64,000 bases of DNA from Fermentibacter sp963718745 [NCBI: Candidatus Fermentibacterota bacterium] (GTDB lineage Bacteria; Fermentibacterota; Fermentibacteria; Fermentibacterales). Below are positions 16,825-25,884 of the stretch, piece by piece. The stretch's first letter is position 1. Every line of letters begins with the position of its first letter. Where the stretch lies: assembly GCA_963718745.1 (NCBI GenBank), contig OY970370.1:1922001-1986000 (forward strand). The letters are read 5' to 3'. The notes under the pieces were generated by a model. It had not been told where the DNA came from, did not search any database, and saw only the letters and a program-made list of their open reading frames with translations. Position numbers and translations under genes: made by a program.

Positions 16825-18938
16825 CCGGAGCCTCCGTTCCTGTCGCACCCTGCGCGCCCCGGCCCCCTGATCCCGGCCAGGGCCGCCCTGACGAGCGAGG
16901 GCGGGTGCATCAGGATGTTCGAATAGGCCTGATTGGCCAGGGGGCACCAGCATTCCCCCCGCCTGATCGATCTGCGTATCTCGCGGGCCCTGCCGGACCG
17001 CCACGCCCCCATGAAATCGCCTTCCGGACCCAGCCTGCCCATCTCGGCCGCGTACGCCCTGATAGCGCACGGCCATACGGCGCCGTCGGCGTTGATGTGC
17101 ACGTTGAGCAGGCCGCCGTAGCAGGGGATCACCTGCCTCTTCTCCCGCAGGATCCTCACGACGAGGTCGTAATAGACCAGTCTCAGCCCGGATGTGATCC
17201 TGCCCAGGAGCCGCATGCCGCGCATCTTCTCGAGCGTGGCGCGCCTGAAACCGTCCATCACGGCGCCGTATTCCGAAGGATCAGGCGTGATGCCCGAGCC
17301 GAGATTGAAGAATTCCTCGCGCTCCTCTGCGATCTCGTTGATGTACGTGTCCACCCCGAGGCCTCTCGCATACTCGATGACCCCGTCGAGCTCGCCCGCA
17401 TTGAAGCGGGAGACCACGGTCCCCACCCCCACGTGCAGGGAAGGGAATGCCTTCCTCAGCTCCTTCAGGCGTTCGAGGGTGTCTAGCAGCTTCTCGAAGT
17501 TGCCCGGGACGCCGCGGATCTCGTCGTGCCTCGGACCGATGCCGTCGAACGAGGGCTTGACCGTGAGGACGGTTCCGGGCGACTCCTCGGAGATGATGGA
17601 GAGCATCTCCCGGGTCATCTCCTCGATCCTCTCCGGCATCAGGGCGTTCGTGGGGATGTGGATCACCGCGGGATGGAGGTGCCTGCAGGCGAGTCGCACT
17701 ATCTCCGGCAGATCCCCGCGGAGGTAGGGCTCCCCGCCGGAGATGTTGAAGAAGTACGTCCAGCCGATCGATCTGAAGGTCCTCTCGATTGTCTCCAGAT
17801 CGATCTCGGGCAGCCCGTCCGCCTTCCAGATCATGCATGTGCCGCATCTGGACTGGCAGCGGCGCGTGACCGAGAAGGTGATGTTGATCGGCAGGGGGGC
17901 CCTGCAGATGCCCAGGCGCGCACAGAAGGCTCCCGCGATCGACCTCTGGAGTTTCAGGATCTGGACGACCTGCGACATCCTCCCTGCAGCGATTCCCGAC
18001 AACGCAGCCTCCAGGGCGAAAAGCGCCTCCGCCAGAAGCAGGACGAGCCTGTGGCAGAGGGAAACGGTCACCGCGACAGCAAGGCTGCCGGCGAACGGCT
18101 CGAGCACCAGCCCCTGGAAGGATTCCCTGACGCCTATCCCTCCAGGCACGAAGATCCACACCAGCGACACCAGCCAGGAGACCGGCATCACGATTATACA
18201 GGCGGCGAGCATCGCGAACCTGTCCGCTGCGCCGAGCCCCGCGAAGTCGAACCAGAGGAACAGGGACAGGCCCCTGAACGCCCAGGAGAGCATCCCGGCC
18301 GACAACACGTAGAGTCGGTCCGCCATCGGTATCGAGGGCATCACGGGATCCCTCGGCACCCGGCCGAATCTTCCGGCCATGCGCGCCACCAGGAACCTCC
18401 TCATCCGGGGCGCTGCGAGAGCGACGAGGATGAGAGCGGAGGCAGCGGCTATGTAGAGCCTCACCTCCGGGGGCAGGCCGGCTCCGCCCGTGGGGAGGAT
18501 CACCAGAAGGGCCAGCAGGCAGGCGGACATCATCAGGAAGATGTTCTCCAGAGCCATGGAGACAAGCGAGAAGCCGGCTCCGACCCCTTTCGACCTGAGG
18601 AAGGCAAGCCTGCCCAGGAACATCCACAGACGGCCCGGGATGTAGCTCCCCATCTGCGTGAGGTACCAGTTCCTGCGGATTGCCGTGCGCTCGATCCGCT
18701 TTCCGGCGGTGTCCAGCAGCCTCACCCAGGGGGACGGGGCGAAATAGAGGCTCGCCAGGGCGGCGAGCACGGACGAGAGGAGCAGGGGCCAGCGTCCGGC
18801 GAGGTCCAGGCCGTCGAGCAGGGTGCCGACTTCGCCCTTCCAGGCCGGCCAGAGGCCGAATACGAACCAGGCGGCTCCTCCGACCAGAAGTGCGAATCCG
18901 AACAGGGTGCTGATGCGGCTGAGCGCCTCCTTCGTCAC
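16821..18938 (-). CDS. Fusion of UPF0104/LPG-synthase membrane domain with radical SAM domain
   Basis: The 705-aa protein has two parts. Residues 1 to about 320 form a multi-pass domain like the flippase part of lysylphosphatidylglycerol synthase (QMGSYIPGRLWMFLGRLAFLRS, VFVPGGIGVRESFQ). From about residue 350 comes a radical SAM domain with the cluster motif C361-x3-C365-x2-C368 (CQSRCGTCMIW) and ISGGEPYLRGDLPE. The C-terminal cysteines (IPCYGG, VWPCAIRA, GECWCPLA) resemble a SPASM-type auxiliary-cluster region. The GTG start overlaps the YfhO-like gene and the stop overlaps the creatininase-family gene. A membrane-tethered radical chemistry acting on a lipid-linked or exported substrate is inferred. 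Confidence 0.85.
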   Translation of the reverse strand: MTKEALSRISTLFGFALLVGGAAWFVFGLWPAWKGEVGTLLDGLDLAGRWPLLLSSVLAALASLYFAPSPWVRLLDTAGKRIERTAIRRNWYLTQMGSYIPGRLWMFLGRLAFLRSKGVGAGFSLVSMALENIFLMMSACLLALLVILPTGGAGLPPEVRLYIAAASALILVALAAPRMRRFLVARMAGRFGRVPRDPVMPSIPMADRLYVLSAGMLSWAFRGLSLFLWFDFAGLGAADRFAMLAACIIVMPVSWLVSLVWIFVPGGIGVRESFQGLVLEPFAGSLAVAVTVSLCHRLVLLLAEALFALEAALSGIAAGRMSQVVQILKLQRSIAGAFCARLGICRAPLPINITFSVTRRCQSRCGTCMIWKADGLPEIDLETIERTFRSIGWTYFFNISGGEPYLRGDLPEIVRLACRHLHPAVIHIPTNALMPERIEEMTREMLSIISEESPGTVLTVKPSFDGIGPRHDEIRGVPGNFEKLLDTLERLKELRKAFPSLHVGVGTVVSRFNAGELDGVIEYARGLGVDTYINEIAEEREEFFNLGSGITPDPSEYGAVMDGFRRATLEKMRGMRLLGRITSGLRLVYYDLVVRILREKRQVIPCYGGLLNVHINADGAVWPCAIRAYAAEMGRLGPEGDFMGAWRSGRAREIRRSIRRGECWCPLANQAYSNILMHPPSLVRAALAGIRGPGRAGCDRNGGSG

Positions 18939-21256
18939 GGGGCGGGAGATCCTCTCCTGCGCAGCGCTTCAGCGACGCCTGCGAAGATCACGAGGAGGGC
19001 GCAGGCCGCCGAGACGAGCAGCCCCGTCCTGAAGTCGGAGGAGTCGTACTCGAATCTCACGGAGTGCGATCCCGGCGGGACGGCCGCTGCCCGCATCCAC
19101 CCGTTCGCACGCAGCATCGCGGCGGGGGCGCCGTCGATGGTCACGATCCAGCGGGGATGCCATGTGTCGGCGAGCACGAGGAGGCAGGCTTCGGCTGATT
19201 CGGTCCGGATCACGACGAGTTCGGGCTCGTCGGTCGTGATCTCCGCCGTGCCGGGCGCGGCGTCAGGCCGGGAAATGCCCGGATCCCCCGAAACAACTGT
19301 CAGTTCCTCCGGCGGGAGGCCCTCCTGGTAATCGTTCGAGCCGGAGGCGTCTCCCACTCTCCAGTCCGCGGCGAGGAAGGCCCTGGGCATCGGCCGGTAA
19401 AGGGCTGCGGGAACTTCCGGGCCGGTGGAATCGGCGCTCTCGAGAGCCGCCTCCGCAAGGGCCTCGTACGGCACCACGCCGCCCTGGTCGACCAGTACCG
19501 TGAAGGCGGACGACCGGGCCTCGAGCAGCCCGCCCGCCGAAACACTCTCGATCATGTCGTCGGCCGCCTGGGTCCTGGCCGCGTGGTACCCCATGACGGA
19601 CCCGAGACGCAGGGGAACGAACTCGTTGCCGCCCGGGAAGATCCTGCCGGTGCCCGCGGCCTGTCGCAGCCCGGGCATGTCCGGATACAGATCATCGATC
19701 CCGGATTGCGGCAGGTACACCTGGAAGTCCCGGTCGAGCGGGACGAGCTCGGCGAGGGCGATTCCCGACAGCACGATGGACGCATAGCCGGGGGAGAGTT
19801 TCCTCCTCGAGAGGAGGAGGGCGACGCCCGCCGTCCCGGATGCTGCCAGTGCGGCCCGGAGGAAGTCTCCGGAAGCCAGGTCGGTGCGCCTCTCGACCAG
19901 CCCGGGATAGGCGGATGCGGAGGCCCCGGATCTCTCCCACCAGGAGGCCTGGGCGGAGGAGAGGATCGGTCTGCAGAAGGCATACAGGAGCAGGCAGAGG
20001 GCGCCGAAGGCCGCGAAGGACCTCCATCGCCTGCCGCCGTGCGCCCCCCCTGAGGCGATCGCATCGAACCCCGGCCCGGCCATCAGGGCGATGCCGGAAG
20101 TGGTGAGGAATGCAGCCATGTGCGGCGCCCTGAGCTTCCTGAATACGGGTGCGACCTTGTAGAGGATCTCGTAGAACGGCGTGTATCCGCCCCAGGAGAT
20201 CAGGAGTCCCGCGAGCGCGATCGCGCCCAGGACCGCTCCGCGACGGGGCTTCCCCGTGAAAAGCGAAGCCAGTGCGAGCAGCAGGACCGACACCCCGGCG
20301 AACTCGCTCGAAAGGCGCAGGCCCAGCCTTCCCCAGTAGACCGGCCCGCCGACCGAGCTGTCGGGGAATCCGTGCCTGTACCCGAAAAGGTGGGGGAACG
20401 CCATCACCAGGGTCTCCTCGGGGGGGAGCGAGTAGCTCGAGGACTGTGACAGGGGGAGGTCCTCGCCTCGTGTGGAGACGTGCGAGAAGTTCCAGCCCGG
20501 GAGCATCTGGACGGCGCCCAGGGCTGCTCCGAGGATCGCCATACCGCAGATTCCCGCCGCCGCGGAGACTGCCGAACGGACCGCCGGGCGCTCGAAGAAG
20601 CGCCAGGCCAGCCAGATCGAGGCTGCCATGCCGCTGTAGAGAAGCATCTGGGGGTGGCTCGAGAGGGCCTGCATCCCCAGGGCTGTGCCCCCGAGGCAGA
20701 TGAACCAGAGCCTCCGCGTCCTCCACCACTTCTCGCACGCATACAGGAGAAGCGGGAGGAAGCTCCAGGAGATGACCTTGCTCGCGTGCCCCGCATAGAA
20801 GAGAGTATTCGCCCATGCTCCGGCCGAAAATGCGATGGCTCCTACAAGTCTTCCCCCGCGCGACACGCCCATCGCTCCGAGGAGGAGCCAGGCCGAGACG
20901 GCCGCTATGAAGACCTGTGCCGGATAGATGAAGCGGACCATGGCTTCGGGACCGGCTGTGAGGAGCAGCAGCCCGCGCAGAGGATAGAAGACCGGGGCGG
21001 AGAAGGACGAATAGAACGGGATGCCGCAGTAAACGTATGGGTTCCAGTGCGGTATCCTGCCCTCCCGGAGGCTCTCGGCCGTGTAGGACAGGAAGGGGTA
21101 GCCCTGGTGGACTGTGTCGCTCAGCTCCCCGCCCGGAAGGCTGGCAGTGGTGAAGACGGGCCAGTAGATGACGACGGCCAGGCCCAGGGCAAGGAGCGGA
21201 ACCAGGTACCGGTCAGGGATCCTCCCGGTCACGACTCTCTCCCTTCGGTGCAGCAT
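18935..21256 (-). CDS. YfhO-like polytopic membrane protein
   Basis: The 773-aa product has about a dozen hydrophobic segments and the features of the YfhO family: an N-terminal loop with acidic residues (SLPGGELSDTVHQGYPF), GRIPHWNPYVYCGIPF, VFRKLRAPHM, and a C-terminal extracytoplasmic domain ending LADTWHPRWIVTIDGAPAAM before the last membrane segment. The fold is GT-C-like, and some relatives glycosylate lipoteichoic acid or proteins. The ATG at 21256 overlaps the upstream gene by 44 bp. A GTG at 21232 with GGGAGAG before it is an equally likely start. Confidence 0.83.
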   Translation of the reverse strand: MLHRRERVVTGRIPDRYLVPLLALGLAVVIYWPVFTTASLPGGELSDTVHQGYPFLSYTAESLREGRIPHWNPYVYCGIPFYSSFSAPVFYPLRGLLLLTAGPEAMVRFIYPAQVFIAAVSAWLLLGAMGVSRGGRLVGAIAFSAGAWANTLFYAGHASKVISWSFLPLLLYACEKWWRTRRLWFICLGGTALGMQALSSHPQMLLYSGMAASIWLAWRFFERPAVRSAVSAAAGICGMAILGAALGAVQMLPGWNFSHVSTRGEDLPLSQSSSYSLPPEETLVMAFPHLFGYRHGFPDSSVGGPVYWGRLGLRLSSEFAGVSVLLLALASLFTGKPRRGAVLGAIALAGLLISWGGYTPFYEILYKVAPVFRKLRAPHMAAFLTTSGIALMAGPGFDAIASGGAHGGRRWRSFAAFGALCLLLYAFCRPILSSAQASWWERSGASASAYPGLVERRTDLASGDFLRAALAASGTAGVALLLSRRKLSPGYASIVLSGIALAELVPLDRDFQVYLPQSGIDDLYPDMPGLRQAAGTGRIFPGGNEFVPLRLGSVMGYHAARTQAADDMIESVSAGGLLEARSSAFTVLVDQGGVVPYEALAEAALESADSTGPEVPAALYRPMPRAFLAADWRVGDASGSNDYQEGLPPEELTVVSGDPGISRPDAAPGTAEITTDEPELVVIRTESAEACLLVLADTWHPRWIVTIDGAPAAMLRANGWMRAAAVPPGSHSVRFEYDSSDFRTGLLVSAACALLVIFAGVAEALRRRGSPAP

Positions 21257-22151
21257 TCTTCATGGTGGCCAGCGCCATGACGACCTCGAAGGCCGCCATG
21301 AGCAGCGTCTGGCCGAAAACGGCCGCGATGACGGGTGCGAGGCCCGAACCTCCGTCGCACATGGCGGCGGTGGCAGCCTCCCGGATGCCGATCCCGCCGG
21401 GCACGAAGACGACAATATAGCCCGCCAGCCAGGACAGGGGCGCCGCTGCCACGGCCGTCCAGACGCTCCGCACCTCGAGTCCCAGGCCGGAGATCCACAG
21501 CCACACCGAGAGCCCCCTCAGAACCCAGGCGACGGAGTAGGCCGAAACGGCCCTCAACGAGGTGGAGAACCTCACCCCGGTGAACCCGTCGATCTTCTTG
21601 AGCCTGAACGCGAACCTCTGTACCGGCCCGAGCAGGGGGAGCAGCAGGAGGGCGGCCGAGCCGGCGGCGGCAGCGGTCCTGAGGGCTGCAGGCAGCTCCC
21701 CGCCTGCGAGGAGGATCGCCGGGAGGGCGACGAGTCCGACCGAAGCGAAGCTCGCAAGGACCTCCCAGACCGCGGCCGCTGCTGCTCGAGGCAGGGAGAG
21801 GCCTTCCGACTTCAGGAAGCCTATCCTCCCTGCGAAGAGCCATATCTTGCCCGGAATGTAGCGTCCGAGCTGGCTTGCGTACCAGGCCGAAGCGAGCCTG
21901 TACGGCGGAGTCCTCACTCCGAGATCCCTCGAGACGAGGATCCACCCGAGCGGGTTTGCCGCAAGACCGCAGAACAGCAGGAGTGCCGACAGGACGAGCA
22001 AGGCCGGGTCGGGATCCCAGGCCGCCTGCCTGAACGACTCGCTGACGGACTGCCACCTCTGCTGGATCTGCCAGGCCGCAAGCGCGACCGCCGTCGCCAG
22101 GAGCAGACCCGACAGGATGCCGAGAAGCCGCCTCCCTCCGGGCGCCCTCAT
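21213..22151 (-). CDS. UPF0104 / lysylphosphatidylglycerol synthase-type membrane protein
   Basis: The 312-aa product is the free-standing version of the membrane domain found in the fusion at 16821, with matching motifs (QLGRYIPGKIWLFAGRIGFLKSE and VFVPGGIGIREAATAA). It has about eight hydrophobic segments. Relatives flip or synthesise lipids, and many sit in polysaccharide loci. The ATG at 22151 overlaps the epimerase stop (ATGA). Two paralogous membrane domains in one operon suggest paired or sequential steps. Confidence 0.87.
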   Translation of the reverse strand: MRAPGGRRLLGILSGLLLATAVALAAWQIQQRWQSVSESFRQAAWDPDPALLVLSALLLFCGLAANPLGWILVSRDLGVRTPPYRLASAWYASQLGRYIPGKIWLFAGRIGFLKSEGLSLPRAAAAAVWEVLASFASVGLVALPAILLAGGELPAALRTAAAAGSAALLLLPLLGPVQRFAFRLKKIDGFTGVRFSTSLRAVSAYSVAWVLRGLSVWLWISGLGLEVRSVWTAVAAAPLSWLAGYIVVFVPGGIGIREAATAAMCDGGSGLAPVIAAVFGQTLLMAAFEVVMALATMKNAAPKGESRDREDP

Positions 22152-23041
22152 CGGATGAGGCCCTCGGACCTGTACCAGCCGACCGTCTCCATCAGGCCCG
22201 CCGCGAGTCCGGTCCGGGAGACGAAGCCCGCGTCGGAGGCCTTCGATACATCCACCCAGTGATCCCTGCCGAAGAGTTCGAGGCGGCTCCTGGACACCTG
22301 TCCCGGGGCGAGGGGACCGAGTGCGAGTGCGAGCCCGTAGACGAACCTCGGAACCGGGACGAGGAGCACCCCCGACCCCAGGGCCGCCGCTACCGCCGCC
22401 GCCAGATCCCTCGCGCTGACGACCTCCGGCCCTCCGATGTTCCAGGTGCCCGGCCCCAGGAGGCCTCCGGGGAGGCTCTCCAGCACAGCCCGGACCGCGT
22501 CGCTCACGAATGTTGGTCTCATCAGCGCTCTCCCGGAGCCGACCAGGGGGAACCATCCCTTCCCGACCTGCCGGAAGAGGCCGAGCTTGTGCCTGTCCCC
22601 CGGGCCGTAGACGAAATCCGGCCTCAACACCGTGAGCAGGCCGGCAGGCATGATCTCCGCGAGCATGGACTCGGCTGCGGCCTTGGACGACTCGTAGGGA
22701 CCCCATGGCGCGAGGGGGGAGTCCTCCCTCGACCCGCCTGCGAGGCCGGCGACGCCGGGTGTGCTCAGATGCACCAGGGGCAGGCCCCGCGAGGCGCAGG
22801 CCTCGCCCATGATCACAGGCAGCTTCGTATTGGAGGCTTCAAGCACAGTTCCTGGGATGCCCGGCGCGCCCAGCCTTCCCGCGGCGTTGATCGCGACGTC
22901 GAAGCCGTCCGGGATGGAGGAGGCATCGAGATCCCCGGATCCGCTCCGCACGTGGGCTGCGACCTCGTGCCCGGCCAGTTCGAGAGACTCCCGCACGGCG
23001 CCTCCGATGAAGCCCCCGGCCCCTGCCAGGAAGATCCTCAC
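22148..23041 (-). CDS. NAD-dependent epimerase/dehydratase (extended SDR)
   Basis: The 297-aa product has the nucleotide-binding GAGGFIGG at the N-terminus, an active-site Tyr and Lys in GPYESSKAAAES, and RPDFVYGPGDRHKLG. This is the extended SDR fold used for nucleotide-sugar epimerisation, dehydration or reduction. The GTG at 23041 overlaps the stop of the glycosyltransferase upstream (GTGA). Its neighbours suggest it prepares a sugar for the envelope glycan made by this operon. The exact substrate is unknown. Confidence 0.9.
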   Translation of the reverse strand: MRIFLAGAGGFIGGAVRESLELAGHEVAAHVRSGSGDLDASSIPDGFDVAINAAGRLGAPGIPGTVLEASNTKLPVIMGEACASRGLPLVHLSTPGVAGLAGGSREDSPLAPWGPYESSKAAAESMLAEIMPAGLLTVLRPDFVYGPGDRHKLGLFRQVGKGWFPLVGSGRALMRPTFVSDAVRAVLESLPGGLLGPGTWNIGGPEVVSARDLAAAVAAALGSGVLLVPVPRFVYGLALALGPLAPGQVSRSRLELFGRDHWVDVSKASDAGFVSRTGLAAGLMETVGWYRSEGLIR

Positions 23042-24144
23042 GAGAGAGCATCCAGCAGAGACGCAGCGTAGCTCTCCCAGCTGAAGCGGCGTGCGACCAG
23101 GGCTATCGCGTCCCCCACGGACGGATCTCTCGAGAGCTCCAGGGCCGACAAGATGGAAGCCGCGAGACCCGCCGGGTCGCAGGGATCGGCCAGGAAACCG
23201 GTGCGGCCCTCCTCGACGAGTTCCGGGAGGCCTCCCGTGCGTGTCAGCACAAGCGGCTTGCGGAAAGCGAGCGCTATCTGGGCGACTCCGCTCTGGGTCG
23301 CGCTCCTGTACGGCAGGGCGACTACGTCTGCCGCCCTGAAGAGAGAGTCCACTTCCGAATCGGGGATGAATCTGTCTATCCACCTGACGCGCCCCGAGAG
23401 ATCGGGTCGACCGATCCGCTCGAGGAGGCGGTCGCGACCCGAGTAGCACTCCCCGGCTACGAGGAGATCGGTTCCCTCCGGAATGCAGGCGAATGCTTCG
23501 AGGAGATCCTCGAGGCCCTTGTACGGCCTCACCAGCCCGAAGAAGAGAACCAGGCCGCGGCCGGGATCCAGCCCGAGCCCTGCCCTGGCGGAGGCGCCGT
23601 CCCTCTCCGGCCCTACGTACTGGTCGTAGACGGGATGGAACAGGCGCAGTACGGCCGAGCCGGGGGAGACGGCATGCGCCTCGTCCTCGTCGGCCCTGCT
23701 GTGCACGACGAGCAGCCTGCAGCTCCGGAGGAAGGTCCGGGCGAGAGCCCTCGCAAAAGGGAAGCCCTCGTGCGGCAGCACGTTGTGGCACACGGCCGCC
23801 CGGGGGACCCTCGCCGTCCGGGGAAGGCCCAGCAGGAGCGAAGGGGCGAAGAATGGATGCCAGTACTGCGCGACGGCGCAGGTCGGTTCCAGGTCGGCTA
23901 TCCTCCGCGAAGAGCCCGGCCAGGCCAGAGGGTTGAACGAATGGATGAAGGCGGCCGCCTTTTCGTCACGCATGCCCCCCGGCTCGATCTGGGAGGTTCC
24001 CGGGAAGAGGAATCCCGGATAGAGGTGGGAGTAGGTGACGCGGCGAGTTTCGACGACATCTGAAAGCGCCTTTTCGAGGCGCATCGAGAACTGTGCGATC
24101 CCTCCCCGCCAGGGCGGGAAGGGGCCGGCCAGGGCCAGCCTCAT
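23038..24144 (-). CDS. Family 4-type glycosyltransferase (GT-B)
   Basis: The 368-aa product begins with a GT-B acceptor-side motif (AGPFPPWRGGIAQFSMRLE) and carries the donor-binding C-terminal domain: VLFFGLVRPYKGLEDLLEAF, LLVAGECYSG, and ALPYRSATQSGVAQIALAF before PLVLTRTGGLPELVEEGRTG. It should transfer a sugar from a nucleotide donor to a lipid or glycan acceptor on the cytoplasmic side. It overlaps the GT2 stop by one base (TGATG). Confidence 0.92.
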   Translation of the reverse strand: MRLALAGPFPPWRGGIAQFSMRLEKALSDVVETRRVTYSHLYPGFLFPGTSQIEPGGMRDEKAAAFIHSFNPLAWPGSSRRIADLEPTCAVAQYWHPFFAPSLLLGLPRTARVPRAAVCHNVLPHEGFPFARALARTFLRSCRLLVVHSRADEDEAHAVSPGSAVLRLFHPVYDQYVGPERDGASARAGLGLDPGRGLVLFFGLVRPYKGLEDLLEAFACIPEGTDLLVAGECYSGRDRLLERIGRPDLSGRVRWIDRFIPDSEVDSLFRAADVVALPYRSATQSGVAQIALAFRKPLVLTRTGGLPELVEEGRTGFLADPCDPAGLAASILSALELSRDPSVGDAIALVARRFSWESYAASLLDALS

Positions 24145-25103
24145 CAGACGCCGGATCCTGCGGTCCCCGGACCCGTCGTTTCCACGATGTTGAACGGCTT
24201 CTTCCCGGGGAGGAACCTGAGCACCATCTCTCCGAGGAGACCGAGGGAGACGAACTGGAACCCGATCATCATCAGGAAGAATCCGAGGAGGAGGAGCGGG
24301 CGCCTTCCGATGGATTCCCCGCCCAGCCAGAGTATCGACAGGTAGGCGGTTATCAGGAAGCCGCCCCCGAAGAGAGTGGTTCCGATCCCTCCGAAGAAGT
24401 GCAGCGGACGGAAGGAGTACCGGTGCAGGAAGAGCACGGTCAGGAGGTCGGCATAACCCCTGAAGAAGCGTGACAGGCCGTACTTGCTGTGGCCGAACCT
24501 CCTCGGCCTGTGGTTCACGGCCTTCTCGCCTACCCTGTAGCCGAGCTGGGAGACCAGGACAGGAGTGTACCTGTGCATCTCGCCATAGAGATCGAGCCTG
24601 TGAGCCGCCTCGCTCCTGTAGAGCTTGAGGCCGCAGTTGAAGTCGTGCAGCCGGAGGCCGGTGAAGAGGCGGACCACCATGTTGAAGAACCTGGAAGGCA
24701 GAGTCTTCGAGATCGGATCGAGCCTGTTCCGCTTCCAGCCGCTGACGAGATCCAGACCCTGCGTGCGGAGGGCTTCGGTCATCGAGGGGAGCTCGGCCGG
24801 GTCGTCCTGCAGGTCCGCGTCCATCGTGGCTATCAGCTCTCCGGATGCGGCGGCGAATCCGGCGGAGAGCGCGGCGGCCTTGCCCTGGTTCCTGCCGAAG
24901 CGGATACCCCTGACCGGATGGCGGCGGGCGGCCTCCCTGATCCTGTCCCAGGTGGCGTCCGTGCTGCCGTCGTCGATGAGTATCATCTCCCAGCGGAGGG
25001 AGCCGAGGGCCGCGGCGGTCTCCTCCACCAGCGTGCCTATGCTCGCCTCCTCGTCCCTGGCGGGGACGACCACGGAGATGTCTATCCGGCCGGGTGTTTC
25101 CAT
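24144..25103 (-). CDS. Family 2 glycosyltransferase, polyprenyl-phosphate sugar transferase type (DPM1/GtrB-like)
   Basis: The 319-aa product has a GT-A domain (SVVVPARDEEASIGTLV, LIDDGSTDATW, the DxD-like TMDADLQDDP) and a C-terminal pair of membrane segments (HFFGGIGTTLFGGGFLITAY and LLLGFFLMMIGFQFVSLGLL). This architecture loads a sugar onto a polyprenyl phosphate, which GT-C enzymes then use on the outer side; the YfhO-like protein downstream could be such an acceptor enzyme. No clear ribosome site is seen at the ATG. Confidence 0.92.
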   Translation of the reverse strand: METPGRIDISVVVPARDEEASIGTLVEETAAALGSLRWEMILIDDGSTDATWDRIREAARRHPVRGIRFGRNQGKAAALSAGFAAASGELIATMDADLQDDPAELPSMTEALRTQGLDLVSGWKRNRLDPISKTLPSRFFNMVVRLFTGLRLHDFNCGLKLYRSEAAHRLDLYGEMHRYTPVLVSQLGYRVGEKAVNHRPRRFGHSKYGLSRFFRGYADLLTVLFLHRYSFRPLHFFGGIGTTLFGGGFLITAYLSILWLGGESIGRRPLLLLGFFLMMIGFQFVSLGLLGEMVLRFLPGKKPFNIVETTGPGTAGSGV

Positions 25104-25137
25104 ATCGCTGGGAAGATCGAGAGGATGGCCTCCCGCG

Positions 25138-25884
25138 TCAACAAGAGGGCGGGGCCGGGAACTCCAGTATCTCTGGTCCGTCCGGGCCGAAACGCACGCA
25201 TGTGAACGTGGTCACCCAGTCACCAGTCGAGACATGGACCCCTCCTTCGAGCCTCCGGAGGCAGGACGCATGGATATGGCTCGTCACCACCGCTCCGAAG
25301 CCTTCGGATATCCTGCGCTGCGCCCACTCCGTGAGGCCCCGCGGGATCTGCAGGATCTCCTTTCGCAGTATCCTCCTGCTCGTTCCCGATGCGACACGGG
25401 CGAGAGCCGCCCCGAGGTCCGGATGGAGCAGGCCGAACAGGATGCAGGACAGCCGGGCACGTATCACCGGACGCAGGAACAGCCGGTACCCGAAGTCGCC
25501 TCCCCCCAGGCCGTCGCCGTGGGCGACCGCGGTCCTCGTCCCGAAGCAGTCTGTTTCCACGAAGGGCGATCGATCTATCCTGAAGCCGGTCGACCTCTCG
25601 AAGTGGCTGCCGACCCACCAGTCATGGTTGCCCGGCAGGAAGACCGTCCTCCATCCGGCGCGCCCCACGGCCGCGAGGGCGGAGAGCACCCTGTCGTAGC
25701 CGGAGGGGGCCACGGTGCGGTACTCGAACCAGAAGTCGAACAGGTCTCCGGTTATCCAGAGCTCGCCCGGTTCCTCGCGCAACAGGCCCGACAGGAATCC
25801 GAGGAAGGCCTCCCGTCCGGGATGCGGAGCGGGCTCGGGCAGCAGGTGCACGTCGCCCGCGAAGTAGATGCGGGATCCTGTCAT
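25138..25884 (-). CDS. LpxH-like metallophosphoesterase (UDP-2,3-diacylglucosamine pyrophosphohydrolase candidate)
   Basis: The 248-aa product has the calcineurin-like metal motifs in order: FAGDVHL, GDLFDFWFEYRT, LPGNHDWW, AHGDGLG and SHIHASCL. The GDLFDxWFE and long helical insert favour LpxH (removal of UMP in lipid A synthesis) over general phosphatases. The start at 25884 overlaps the upstream stop (ATGA). No other lipid A gene is in the window, so LpxH itself is likely but unproven. Confidence 0.85.
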   Translation of the reverse strand: MTGSRIYFAGDVHLLPEPAPHPGREAFLGFLSGLLREEPGELWITGDLFDFWFEYRTVAPSGYDRVLSALAAVGRAGWRTVFLPGNHDWWVGSHFERSTGFRIDRSPFVETDCFGTRTAVAHGDGLGGGDFGYRLFLRPVIRARLSCILFGLLHPDLGAALARVASGTSRRILRKEILQIPRGLTEWAQRRISEGFGAVVTSHIHASCLRRLEGGVHVSTGDWVTTFTCVRFGPDGPEILEFPAPPSC

